Positions 27,153 to 36,227 of a DNA stretch of 64,000 nucleotides are shown here, piece by piece; positions within the stretch are counted from its first letter, which is position 1; the number at the start of each line of letters is the position of its first letter. The notes under the pieces are model-generated. The model was given only the letters and a program-made list of their open reading frames with translations. It was not told the origin of the DNA and made no database searches. The stretch lies in contig NZ_CP144683.1 of NCBI RefSeq assembly GCF_036687315.1, positions 1,426,001 through 1,490,000 on the forward strand, given 5' to 3'. This DNA comes from Sphingopyxis sp. TUF1. GTDB taxonomy: Bacteria; Pseudomonadota; Alphaproteobacteria; Sphingomonadales; Sphingomonadaceae. Made by a program: the position numbers and the translations under genes.

Positions 27153-29522
27153 TCAGGCCCGCTCCAAGAGCTTGTCGTACCATCCCTCGGGTGCGTCGCC
27201 ATGTTCGGCGCGCAGTTCGTCGAGGATGCGAACGGTGCGCTCGCGCCCCGACAGGATCGTCAGCAGTTCATGCTCGCCGGAGAGGTTGAGGCGCGCGACG
27301 ACGCTTTCATGGCCGTGCTTGACGAGGAAGCAGTGCGCGCTGTCGGGGAGCGAGCGCACCAGCTCATATTCATGGGGGGTGAGCCCGAAGCCCTCAACAT
27401 AATCTTCGCGGCGCGCCTTGGGGTTCGCCATGAAGATCTGCGTCGCCGCCTGCTCGATGATCGCGCTCGCAATCCGGCTTTCCAATGCATCTTGCGCACT
27501 CTGCGTCGCGAAGCCGACGATGCCGTTCCTTTTGCGGATCGTCTTTTCCCAATCCTTGATCCGGCGCACGAACACATCGTCGTCGAGCGCCTTCCAGCCT
27601 TCGTCGACGACGATGATCGCCGGACTCCCGTCGAGCCGCTCCTCGACTCGGTGAAACAGATACATCATCGCCGGGGTGCGCACCGCCGGATCATCGAGGA
27701 TTTGCGTCATGTCGAAACCGACCGAACGCGCCGACAAATCGGTCGCATCGACTTCATTGTCGAAGAGCCACGCACGCTCGCCGTCGCCCCACCAGGGCCT
27801 GAGGCGCGACCAGAGGTCGTCGGCGCGCGGGCGATGCCCGCCGCGGAACAACTCGACGATATGGCGAAGGCGGCGGTGGTGCGGCGGCTGCGCATAATTG
27901 GCATCGACCGCATCCTTGATCTCGGCAAGCTCCTCGACGCTCGCGCCGCCGGCAAGCAGCGCGAGCCAATCGATCAGGAACTGGCGGTTCGTGGCATTAT
28001 CTTCGAGCTGGAGCGGGTTGAGTCCCGACGGTGCGCCGGGGCGCAGCACGTCATAACGACCCCCGATCGCCCGGATGAAGAGTTCGCCGCCGCGATCCTT
28101 GTCGAAAAAGACGATGCGCGGATCGAACCGCCGCGCCTGCGCGAGCAGGAAGTTGAGCGCCACCGTCTTGCCAGACCCCGACGGGCCGATGATCGTGAAA
28201 TTGCCGAGGTCGCGTGCATGGAAGTTGAAGAAGTACGGCCCAGCTGCGGTCGTTTCGAACAGGGTGACGGCATCGCCCCAATGGTTGCCCGACGCTTGCC
28301 CGATCGCAAAATTATGCCCGCTTGCAAGCCCCGCAAAATTGCCTGTCGAGACAAGGCCGCGCCGCGCAATATATTTGAAGTTGCCTGGAAACTGCGCCCA
28401 GAAGGCAGGTTCGAGCGCAATATCCTCACGCACCGCGATGATCCCGAGATCGGCGAGCGTCGCCTGCACCTCGGCGACCCCGGCATCGACCTCGGCGGGC
28501 GAGGCGCCGCGAACCGCAATCGTCATATGATGTTCGCCAAACCCCGACCGCCCCGCCGCAACCTCGTCCTTGGCGTTCGACAGGTCGGCACGCAGGCTCA
28601 GCGCCTCGTCCTCCGCCGAGCGCATTCGCCGCAGCGTCAGGTTCATGCGCTCGAGCGCCGCCTGACGCTCGACGAAGCCAAAGGATTGCGCGACGGTAAG
28701 CTCGAAGGGCAGGCGCAGCAGTTCGTCGAACATCCCGGGACTCGTCTGCCCCGGATAATCCTTAATCGATACGAGGCCGACAAAACCGCTCCCGGCCTCG
28801 CCCGCAGGGCCGAGCTCGACCGTCTCCTGCCCGAAACTTATGCGCCGATCGGGCAAATAGGCGCCGATGTCCTGCGTCGGCAGCAGGACCGGCCGATTCT
28901 CGCCGTTGTAGAGCGTCGAGAAGAATTCAAGCAGCTCGGAACAGGCGCCCGCCTTGCCTTCATACACGCCGAGCAGCGCCGGTTCATAGCTGCCGAGCGC
29001 CGCCATCAGCGTCTCGCGCGCAGTATCGAGCTGACGCAGCTCGTGCGTAATGGTTTCACTCGCGCTGCGTGCGCCGCCGAGCCGTTCACGCACGGCATCG
29101 AGCAGGCCGATACGGCCCTGCAACGGGCGGCGCACAAGCGTGAGATAAAGATCGTTGACGAAGAGCTGGCGCCGTCCGAGCCGCGCCTGCCATACCACAT
29201 CAAGCTTCGCCGAAAAGCGATCGGTGAAGCCGCCGTCGAGCCGGGCCTCGACACGGCGGCGGACGATGTGATGATGGAGCGCAAAGCGCGACGAGCCGAT
29301 CGACTGGAGCATCGCGTCGCGCAGCCGCTTGCGATAGTTGATCTCCTCGGTGTCCGCGGTCTCGAAGAGCAGGCCGCGCAAGGCGATGACCTGCATCAAG
29401 AGCCCGTCGCGCGTCGCGACCGTATGATCGTCGACATGGTGACTGAACGGCAGGTGGCGTCCAGCAGGCGCCTCCCTTGCAACGATTTTCGGAGAGGATG
29501 CTAGGGCCGGTAGGAGTTGCAT
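27153..29522 (-). CDS. virB4: VirB4-like secretion ATPase
   Basis: I use the ATG at 29522 (MQLLPALASSPKIVAREA), which overlaps the end of virB3, giving 789 aa. The N-terminal CagE/VirB4 domain shows ADTEEINYRKRLRDAMLQS and GFVERQAALERMNLTLRRM. The C-terminal ATPase has Walker A GPSGSGKT near residue 445, FFDKDRGGELFIRAIGG, Walker B AIIVVDEGWKALDD and GFATQSAQDAL. This energises pilus biogenesis and substrate transfer. Length is normal. Confidence 0.96.
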   Translation of the reverse strand: MQLLPALASSPKIVAREAPAGRHLPFSHHVDDHTVATRDGLLMQVIALRGLLFETADTEEINYRKRLRDAMLQSIGSSRFALHHHIVRRRVEARLDGGFTDRFSAKLDVVWQARLGRRQLFVNDLYLTLVRRPLQGRIGLLDAVRERLGGARSASETITHELRQLDTARETLMAALGSYEPALLGVYEGKAGACSELLEFFSTLYNGENRPVLLPTQDIGAYLPDRRISFGQETVELGPAGEAGSGFVGLVSIKDYPGQTSPGMFDELLRLPFELTVAQSFGFVERQAALERMNLTLRRMRSAEDEALSLRADLSNAKDEVAAGRSGFGEHHMTIAVRGASPAEVDAGVAEVQATLADLGIIAVREDIALEPAFWAQFPGNFKYIARRGLVSTGNFAGLASGHNFAIGQASGNHWGDAVTLFETTAAGPYFFNFHARDLGNFTIIGPSGSGKTVALNFLLAQARRFDPRIVFFDKDRGGELFIRAIGGRYDVLRPGAPSGLNPLQLEDNATNRQFLIDWLALLAGGASVEELAEIKDAVDANYAQPPHHRRLRHIVELFRGGHRPRADDLWSRLRPWWGDGERAWLFDNEVDATDLSARSVGFDMTQILDDPAVRTPAMMYLFHRVEERLDGSPAIIVVDEGWKALDDDVFVRRIKDWEKTIRKRNGIVGFATQSAQDALESRIASAIIEQAATQIFMANPKARREDYVEGFGLTPHEYELVRSLPDSAHCFLVKHGHESVVARLNLSGEHELLTILSGRERTVRILDELRAEHGDAPEGWYDKLLERA

Positions 29523-29785
29523 CGCCAGATCGCAAAATTGCGCACGCGCGGGCAACGACCGACCCGGGCGAGCCACAGATCAAAGAAGCGCGGCTCCTTG
29601 AGGCACAGGAGCACGCCCGCAAGATGGACGACCAGCGCAATGACCAGCGCCCAGACGGTCTTGAAGATCAGGAACAGCTCGGTCGCGAGCACGGCATTGG
29701 CGACGAAATAGCTGTAGGTGACGCCCGCGAACATCTGCGGCCGCGTCAGCGCCACGAACATCACGTCGCGCTCAACCCCATTCAC
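29501..29785 (-). CDS. virB3: VirB3-like membrane protein
   Basis: The 94-aa protein has the family pattern VFVALTRPQMFAGVTYSYF (here MFVALTRPQMF) and two adjacent hydrophobic segments around residues 25-62. The C-terminal DLWLARVGRCPRVRN fits VirB3 (HDxRxFRLLxLWLRTK in relatives). Its last 22 bases overlap virB4. VirB3 works with VirB4 at the inner membrane. Confidence 0.88.
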   Translation of the reverse strand: MNGVERDVMFVALTRPQMFAGVTYSYFVANAVLATELFLIFKTVWALVIALVVHLAGVLLCLKEPRFFDLWLARVGRCPRVRNFAIWRCNSYRP

Positions 29786-29788
29786 GCC

Positions 29789-30109
29789 TCAGCGCCCCAA
29801 GCTGGCGGTCGATTGGATGCCCGCGACGATGCTCGCGGCACCGAAGAGAATGAAGCAGCCGAGAATGACCGTCGCGCCATAGCGCCAGTTGATCCGGCCT
29901 GTGAGCATCATGAAGCCGACCGTGGCAACGGCGATCACCGCGACGACGGTTGCGATCGTGCCGAGTAACGTCCCCTCAAGCCAGCGCACCGCCGAGACGA
30001 GCACACCCGAGCCCGCGGGGTCCGCGATATCCTGCGCCTGCGCACCGGCCGCGTGAAACAAAGTCGTCAGCGCAGCGGCAACTGCGGTGATTCTTACTTT
30101 CAGTTCCAC
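29789..30109 (-). CDS. virB2: VirB2-like pilin
   Basis: I prefer the GTG at 30109 because GGGGGGAT lies five bases upstream; a GTG at 30127 would add six residues. The 106-aa precursor has a long signal peptide ending AAGAQAQD, then ADPAGSGVLVSAVRWLEGTL and two hydrophobic helices (GTIATVVAVIAVATVGFMML and GATVILGCFILFGAASIVAG) separated by the short loop TGRINWRY, the standard VirB2/TrbC fold. It is the first gene of the leftward operon. Confidence 0.92.
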   Translation of the reverse strand: MELKVRITAVAAALTTLFHAAGAQAQDIADPAGSGVLVSAVRWLEGTLLGTIATVVAVIAVATVGFMMLTGRINWRYGATVILGCFILFGAASIVAGIQSTASLGR

Positions 30110-30286
30110 GAAATCCCCCCGCGTCACGGCAAAGTTGCGTTGATACCAAATAGCAGGCTAGCGTCGGCTCGATCGATCTGCCAGCCGGAAATCAAAGGCT
30201 TGCACGGTAATTGATGCCATTATGGCAGTGTTTCTGGTTGCATCGCCGAGCGCGAACCGTTTGCGATAAATTCCATCGGAGGGTTC

Positions 30287-30658
30287 ATGTATTCATTTCG
30301 CCCAACGCTTAGCGATCCGCCCGCCGGAAGTCCCCTTGCCGAAGGCGTGGCGTGGGTCGAAGGCGCCGCGCTCGGCAGCACCGCGACCGTCGTCGCGGTC
30401 ATAGCGGTCGCGGCGATCGGGCTGCTCATGCTGTCCGGAAGGCTCGATCTTCGGCGCGGCATAACTGTGGTGCTGGGATGCTTCATCCTGTTCGGGGCCG
30501 GCGGGATCGCCGCGGGCCTCACCGGCCTGGCGGGCGCTGATCCGCGGCCACCGGCGACGGCGGAGCCCAGCCCGTCGCCAAGCCAATTACGACCGACTAT
30601 GCCGCGCCCTTCCGTCTACGACCCCTATGCAGGCGCCTCCGTGCCCGTGAGTCGCTAG
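30287..30658 (+). CDS. second VirB2-like pilin, divergent and without a classical signal peptide
   Basis: The 123-aa product shares the core of the neighbouring VirB2 closely: VEGAALGSTATVVAVIAVAA versus LEGTLLGTIATVVAVIAVAT, the loop SGRLDLRRG versus TGRINWRYG, and VVLGCFILFGAGGIAAG versus VILGCFILFGAASIVAG. It differs in two ways: the N-terminus is short and polar (MYSFRPTLSDPPAGSPLAEG), with no pilin signal sequence, and a 45-residue Pro/Ser-rich tail has been added (PRPPATAEPSPSPSQ). It is transcribed away from the virB operon across 178 bases. It may be a minor pilin, a tip or capping variant, or a diverging duplicate. Confidence 0.75.
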   Translation: MYSFRPTLSDPPAGSPLAEGVAWVEGAALGSTATVVAVIAVAAIGLLMLSGRLDLRRGITVVLGCFILFGAGGIAAGLTGLAGADPRPPATAEPSPSPSQLRPTMPRPSVYDPYAGASVPVSR

Positions 30659-30673
30659 TCAACGACCGAGCCG

Positions 30674-31283
30674 AGGTGGTCGTCAGCCCGATGCGCTCGT
30701 CGAATCCGTTGTACAGCATTGCCTGCGTCTCGGCCCGCGCGCGCGCATAGCTCGCCAGCCGCGCATGGCCGTCATAGTCTAGCGTCACCCCTGCACCCGC
30801 CGGGCGCGTGTCGGCGATCAGGTTGCCGCGCGCGTCGTGCGTGAAGCTGCGCGTCCCCGCGGTATGCGCGCGACCGAGGTCAGCCGGTTCGTCCCGCTGG
30901 CGACGGCGTGGACGTCGCTCTGCGACGGGCTGGCGTCGCCGGCGTTCACCCGCCGCTCGACGCCGAGCAGATTGCCATTCTTGTCGTGGACATAATCCTC
31001 GCGCGCAAAGCCGCCCGTACCGCCATCCACCCGGTTCAACCGGTCGACGCTGTCATACCCAAAGCTGCGGCTGTTCGCCGGGGTCACATGGTCGGTGATC
31101 GATGTGATATTGTCGTCACCGTCATAACCGTAACTGACATGCCAGACGTCGTCGCCCGCCGCGGTGAACAGCCGCTTCGAGGCCAGTCGTCGGTCGCTCC
31201 CCCAATCCTGCTCCAGCTTCAACCCATTGCCGAAATCCGCCGACAGCATCGGGCCAAAGGGTTCATAGGCGATGTTGGTCGCG
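30674..31283 (-). pseudogene. broken rhs core fragment
   Basis: This stretch duplicates the part of the large rhs gene lying at about 32420-33021, with clear but imperfect identity. It encodes MLSADFGNGLKLEQDWGSDR through the YD repeats to YNGFDERIGLTT. Relative to the intact copy there is a two-base insertion (CGGTATGCGCGCGACC against CGGCATGCACGACC near 30868), which breaks the frame. There is no core signature, no tip and no signal peptide. It is a displaced cassette whose tip has been lost up to the neighbouring pilin gene. Confidence 0.85.
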
Positions 31284-31350
31284 GCTGCCGTTGTGACGCG
31301 CCGCGGTGGGGGCGCGTCGTTGACTCGATCACCGATATGCCGCGACCAGC

Positions 31351-31581
31351 TTAGCTCCTGTATACAATAATGTCTGGGCCAGAGTAGGATGCATCCAAGA
31401 GATAGTCCACAAAATGCTCATGATCCCAAATTTCGGTCGTTGACGCTTCTTTCGCGCATTTGTTCAGAAAATCTGCCAATTTTTTCATTTCGGTTGGATC
31501 GAGATAGAGCGTCGCTTCCGTCAATCGCCCTACTCCGCCGCGGGGATCGACCCGGTTATCGGGAGTACCAAAAAGTTCCAT
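31351..31581 (-). CDS. probable immunity protein for Rhs tip 3
   Basis: I place the start at the ATG at 31581, which shares one base with the Rhs stop (TGATG) and has GGAG six bases upstream; the frame is also open to a GTG at 31611. The 76-aa product (MELFGTPDNRVDPRGGVG) contains ATLYLDPTEMKKLADFLNKC and ends GPDIIVYRS. No signal peptide. The tight coupling to the toxin gene and small size support immunity. It recalls small cytosolic immunity proteins of the 'LYLT.EE...L...L' type, but I cannot name a family. Confidence 0.75.
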   Translation of the reverse strand: MELFGTPDNRVDPRGGVGRLTEATLYLDPTEMKKLADFLNKCAKEASTTEIWDHEHFVDYLLDASYSGPDIIVYRS

Positions 31582-34500
31582 CAATCGCTCCATGCTTCGG
31601 ATAATGGCCACAACGCATCGTTAGCGGCTGTCTCTGCTGCGTGTGCAATACCATCATTGTACCAATTCCACGCGAATGTACCAATAATCAATGGCTTACA
31701 TAGTTTGAAGCCCTTCTTAGCCAAATAGGGTATAAGCTTTTTGCGTGCGCTGTTAGGAACGCCATCCAAGCCCTGCTTGTGGCTTGGTGTTCCATCTAGC
31801 TTCACAGCGCCAACCGGCCTGCCCTTAGGATCATAAATGTGCGCGTGCGGCTGTCCTCTCCCAGAGGTAGGCTGGTCGATTCTAACGCGATATTTGGTGC
31901 CGGGCACCTGTTTGGTTCCATTTGGGCCCGGTGTTTCAAGTCCATAGGGATCGATATTTACCATGGGATTGCCGAGCGCATAGACATAAGGATTCGTATC
32001 TCCTCCCAGCCCGATGGGATCGGCCTGCACATAGCGTCCCAATGTCGGGTCATAATCGCGGTAATAGTTATAATAGAGATCGGCATGCTGCTCGACCTGG
32101 CCCGGGAACCCGATGCGGGCGTGGCCGGTGGGGGTGACCGCGGCGCCGCTGGCGTCAGTCGTCATCACCGGGGTGCCGAGGTGGTTGCCTTGCACCCAGA
32201 GGATCTTGCTCGTGCCGCCGTCGGGCACCGCGACCGCCAGCGGCATATAGCCGCCCAGCCCATCGTCGCCGCCGAACGCCGTCCCATCACCGACCTCGGG
32301 CAGCAGCCAGATATATTCGGCGCGAAGGTCGGCGGTGGTCGCGCCATATTCGCCTATGATGCGGTGGCCCGCGTCATAGACAAAGCGCCGCTCCTCGACC
32401 GCGCTGCCGCCGAGCAGCGTGGTCAGACCGACGCGCTCGTCGAACCCGTTGTACAGCATCGCCTGCGTCTCGGCGCCAGCGCGCGCATAGCTCGACAGTC
32501 GCGCGTGGCCGTCATAGCCGAGCGTCACCCCCGCGCCCGCCGGGCGCGTGTCGGCGATCAGGTTGCCGCGCGCGTCGTGCGTGAAACTGCGCGTCCCCGC
32601 GGCATGCACGACCGAGGTCAGTCGGTTCGTCCCGCTGGCGATCGCATGGACGTCGCTCTGCGCCGGGCTGGCGTCGCCGGCGTTCACCCGCCGCTCGACG
32701 CCGAGCAGATTGCCATTCTTGTCGTGGACATAATCCTCGCGCGCAAAGCCGCCCGTACCGCCATCCACCCGGTTCAACCGGTCGACGCTGTCATACCCAA
32801 AGCTGCGGCTGTTCGCCGGGGTCACATGGTCGGTGATCGATGTGATATTGTCGTCACCGTCATAACCGTAACTGACATGCCAGACGTCGTCGCCCGCCGC
32901 GGTGAACAGCCGCTTCGAGGCCAGTCGTCGGTCGCTTCCCCAATCCTGCTCCAGCTTCAACCCATTGCCGAAATCCGCCGACAGCATCGGGCCAAAGGGT
33001 TCATAGGCGATGTCAGTCGCGAGCACGGTCCAGTTTGCGCCCGCATTCGCGCGCGTTTTTACCTCAATTACGCGCCCCTTGGCATCGCGCGCGTAGGCAA
33101 TTTCGCGCCCACTGGGATATGTCATCTGCACAATGCGATCGGCAAGGTCATAGCTCCAGCCGAGCGTCCCGGTCGGCTCCACCTTGGCGGTCAGATTGCC
33201 TCGATGGTCGTATCCGAAACTGGTCGTCCCACTGCTATCGGTCATGCTCGCCAGGCGACCGACGCAGGCGCAGCCCGGGACGCCGCCGTCGTCATAGCTA
33301 TAGGTGATAACCTCCGAAGATGGTCGTGCGACGGGGGTTTTGGCGGTAACGCGGCCCAAAATATCGCGCGTATAGTCGATCCGCTGACCCCGACCGTCGA
33401 TCGTCGCAGTCAAATCGCCCGCGGCATCATAATAATGGATGCTGGTGCCGCGATCGGGGCTCACCTCCTGTACCACCTCGCCGAAGCCATTCCGGACAAA
33501 TGTGGTTTGCACCGATACGGCATCGGTAAAGCCGGTGATCGCGTCGATCGCATTATATTGGGTCGCAGTCGTCCCGGTGTCGGGGGCGACCGTGGACGCC
33601 AGGCGGTTCAGAGGGTCGAAGGCCATATCGGTCGCATGGCTGCGCGGCGAGGTTGTCCGGACCGGATTGCCATTCTTGTCATAGACCCAGGTCGTCGTGC
33701 GGCCAGGGCCGAGCGTTTCGGTGAGCATGCGTCCGATGCTGTCGAAAGTCCGCACAATCGTGCTGCGCGCGACTCCATCCGCGCGCTCGATCTTCTGCTC
33801 AGTCACATTGCCCATCGCATCGTGCGCGAACGTCTGTTTCTCGCCATCGGCCGAGGCGATCTCCAGCAACTGCCCCGCGAGATCATAGACAAAGCTGAGC
33901 TTTTCGGTCGCTGGCGTGGTAATTCCGGTGACGCGGCCTTCGATGTCATATTCATAGCTGGTCGTCGCATCGAGCGAAGCGGTTGTCGGATGTTTGACCG
34001 TACTGGTGAGTAAGCGGCCCAAAGTGTCGTAAGTAAAGAGCGTTTCGACATTATTGGCATCTGTCATTGAGGCCGGCCGCCCATTGGCATCATGGCCAGC
34101 GAATGTCGTGACATGGCCTAGGCCATTGGTAACGGTTAGCAGATTGCCTGCGCCATCATAAGCAAAGCTGATGATATCGTCCTGCGAGCCAATCGGAGCC
34201 CGCGGACCGTTTATCGATTGCAGCCGCCCGCCCGCGCCCCAGATGTATGTTTCGGTGCGGGCCTGCCCTGCCGACGAATAGGGCACGCTGTGCGTCGTCG
34301 TGTCGGTCAGGGTGCGCGTCAGCAATTCGCCCGTCGCGCCATAGGTCATCTCGGTGCGAAGACCCGGAACATCGATGCGCGTGGGAAGGTCACGCACCGG
34401 TTCCCACTGAATATTCGTGGTGCGAGCCGCACTGGTCCCTGCCGCTTCTGTTATTTTCGTTGGACGAAGCCCCGCATGATCATTTGTAAGACTTGTCATG

Positions 34501-36227
34501 TGACCGCGCCGGTCCGTCACCGAATTCGCGATACGGACGAATAGCGAGCCGTTTGCAAGTTCGTGCCCCCATGCCTGAAGATCAGCAGGGACCGAGGGTG
34601 CTTGTAGGCCATCGATGCTTACCAGCACTGAGGGCATGTTGGGCGGCGCTGATTGGGCGTATCGACGATAGAACTTATAGTTCTCCTGTCGCCCCAGTGC
34701 ATTGGTTACCGCTCGATAGGTAGTCTTCCAGCTCCCGCTCACGACATGCGTGTAGTCGACCTCAACCTTCCCCACCCCACCGGCTCGCTCCGAGCTCTTG
34801 ACAAGACCATAGTCGTGATAGGTATATGTCGAGAGGCGCTGCCCGTTCTGATCCAGAATACCGGTTAATGCATAGGGATAAGCACTATCTTCATAGAGAT
34901 ACTCGCGCGCCCAGAGCTCTGTTCCAGAAGCGCTCTGCCGACTGACCCTGCTCAAGCGATCCTCTCGACCTACGCGATTCAGTGATGAAGTATCGCTATA
35001 TGTATAGATTAGTTTGGTTGTATCCGGCAGCACAATTTGTGATATGACCATCACATTTTGTATCGTTCCATATTCTACGACGCTAGTACCACCACCTGGT
35101 ATAAGAGCAGAGCTTTTTGATTTTGCTTCAGCCCATGTGATCTGCATTTCTCGTCCGAAACTGTCCCTGACTTTGCTCGGATACTGGCCGCTGTCTTCAT
35201 AATCGAAGAACAATGTATAGCCGCCCGGAAAAACCTTTTCAGTGGGCACTAGATAACGAAGCCCGTCCTGCCATTCTTCAGCACGTCGGTAAAGCGTATA
35301 GGTGCCGCTTGATTCCGTGAGCTTAAACTCACCCGGTCCATTGGAAATGGCCGCTCCAGTTTTAAAATAGTCATCCCGGATTATTCCTGGATTGGCCACA
35401 GCTTCGAATTTTCTTCGACTCATTCCCGATCCGGAGTAATATACATATCCCATCCGGTTCGTACGATCTTCGGCGCCGAGATAATCATACCCTCCACTCT
35501 CGGTAAGAATTTCGACCGTCTCATAATAGTGTCCGTATACAGCAAGCCTGCCGGGTATGACGCCGTGCCAATTTGCGCCAAATCCTGGAATCGGGGTGAT
35601 TGCCTGTCGACGGTTCTGATGTTGCAAGCTTCGGTAAGATCGCTCGACCCTGAACATCCCGTCGGCCGTTTCGAAATCCACTTCGCGATCGATCTTCGAA
35701 CCTGTCGCGAGCGAAATCGGATTCCCGACGAGAGGCGTAGGCCCGCCGCTTACCGCGCGCGTCTCCTCGGTACAGTCGCACTCTGGCTCACTATCGTGAA
35801 CTAGAGAACATTCTCCGGTACGAAGAAGAGAGTATCCTGAAGGACAATATAAAGATATGATAGTTGGCAAAACCGTACTTGAATCCGGGGGTCCACCGTG
35901 TTGACGGGATTTCCACTTGCAGCCGTAGGTATTATAGTCTCGGTAAACAGGCGCTTCATAGGTCGCATTGGGATTGTAAATCTCATGCTGCTTTCGACAT
36001 GCCGCATCGGGGGTCGGAAAGCTGTCAGAACTTCCTAATGTTTTCCAAAAGGAACGAGGCGCGGCGGTGGGCGTCTCTCCCGGAAGCTCGCTTTGAGCGT
36101 AGGCAGGCATCGCAATCAGCAGCGGGCACGCGATCAAAGTCCCGGATTTGTTTCGTACATAACTGAGGATGGCCCAGAGCGAAGCCCAAAGAATTCTACC
36201 AGCACTACCGGTTGCCCGTTTAAGCAC
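31581..36227 (-). CDS. full-length secreted Rhs/YD-repeat toxin with tip 3
   Basis: The 1548-aa protein starts with GTG at 36227, with GGAG eight bases upstream. The first 45 residues have two hydrophobic stretches and a cleavage site MPAYAQ-SE. A cysteine-containing N-terminal region (ECDCTEETRAV) leads to GNPISLATGSKIDREVDFE, the Rhs shell entry, then dozens of YD repeats. The core signature is GRYVQADPIGLGGDTNPYVY and the pre-tip motif DPYG is near residue 1428. The tip of about 120 aa has YRVRIDQPTSGRGQPHAHIY, VGAVKLDGTPSHKQG and a C-terminal hydrophobic helix. The conserved-looking His residues (HAH, PSHK) suggest a nuclease but this is unproven. It is unsplit, unlike the locus at 13902-18379. 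Confidence 0.88.
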   Translation of the reverse strand: MLKRATGSAGRILWASLWAILSYVRNKSGTLIACPLLIAMPAYAQSELPGETPTAAPRSFWKTLGSSDSFPTPDAACRKQHEIYNPNATYEAPVYRDYNTYGCKWKSRQHGGPPDSSTVLPTIISLYCPSGYSLLRTGECSLVHDSEPECDCTEETRAVSGGPTPLVGNPISLATGSKIDREVDFETADGMFRVERSYRSLQHQNRRQAITPIPGFGANWHGVIPGRLAVYGHYYETVEILTESGGYDYLGAEDRTNRMGYVYYSGSGMSRRKFEAVANPGIIRDDYFKTGAAISNGPGEFKLTESSGTYTLYRRAEEWQDGLRYLVPTEKVFPGGYTLFFDYEDSGQYPSKVRDSFGREMQITWAEAKSKSSALIPGGGTSVVEYGTIQNVMVISQIVLPDTTKLIYTYSDTSSLNRVGREDRLSRVSRQSASGTELWAREYLYEDSAYPYALTGILDQNGQRLSTYTYHDYGLVKSSERAGGVGKVEVDYTHVVSGSWKTTYRAVTNALGRQENYKFYRRYAQSAPPNMPSVLVSIDGLQAPSVPADLQAWGHELANGSLFVRIANSVTDRRGHMTSLTNDHAGLRPTKITEAAGTSAARTTNIQWEPVRDLPTRIDVPGLRTEMTYGATGELLTRTLTDTTTHSVPYSSAGQARTETYIWGAGGRLQSINGPRAPIGSQDDIISFAYDGAGNLLTVTNGLGHVTTFAGHDANGRPASMTDANNVETLFTYDTLGRLLTSTVKHPTTASLDATTSYEYDIEGRVTGITTPATEKLSFVYDLAGQLLEIASADGEKQTFAHDAMGNVTEQKIERADGVARSTIVRTFDSIGRMLTETLGPGRTTTWVYDKNGNPVRTTSPRSHATDMAFDPLNRLASTVAPDTGTTATQYNAIDAITGFTDAVSVQTTFVRNGFGEVVQEVSPDRGTSIHYYDAAGDLTATIDGRGQRIDYTRDILGRVTAKTPVARPSSEVITYSYDDGGVPGCACVGRLASMTDSSGTTSFGYDHRGNLTAKVEPTGTLGWSYDLADRIVQMTYPSGREIAYARDAKGRVIEVKTRANAGANWTVLATDIAYEPFGPMLSADFGNGLKLEQDWGSDRRLASKRLFTAAGDDVWHVSYGYDGDDNITSITDHVTPANSRSFGYDSVDRLNRVDGGTGGFAREDYVHDKNGNLLGVERRVNAGDASPAQSDVHAIASGTNRLTSVVHAAGTRSFTHDARGNLIADTRPAGAGVTLGYDGHARLSSYARAGAETQAMLYNGFDERVGLTTLLGGSAVEERRFVYDAGHRIIGEYGATTADLRAEYIWLLPEVGDGTAFGGDDGLGGYMPLAVAVPDGGTSKILWVQGNHLGTPVMTTDASGAAVTPTGHARIGFPGQVEQHADLYYNYYRDYDPTLGRYVQADPIGLGGDTNPYVYALGNPMVNIDPYGLETPGPNGTKQVPGTKYRVRIDQPTSGRGQPHAHIYDPKGRPVGAVKLDGTPSHKQGLDGVPNSARKKLIPYLAKKGFKLCKPLIIGTFAWNWYNDGIAHAAETAANDALWPLSEAWSD

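Noticed and set aside
27201..29504. 767-aa open frame antisense to virB4
   Set aside because: virB4 has intact Walker motifs on the minus strand; the plus-strand frame shows none and is a composition artefact.
22385..30109. conjugation (ICE/plasmid transfer) operon
   Set aside because: No relaxase, coupling protein or oriT-like features were seen in the island, so DNA transfer is not supported from this window, though it cannot be excluded if those genes lie elsewhere.
31839..34013. 724-aa plus-strand frame opposite the large rhs gene
   Set aside because: It mirrors YD repeats on the other strand (recurring IAI/VIA patterns); the minus-strand gene has signal peptide, core signature and coupled immunity gene.
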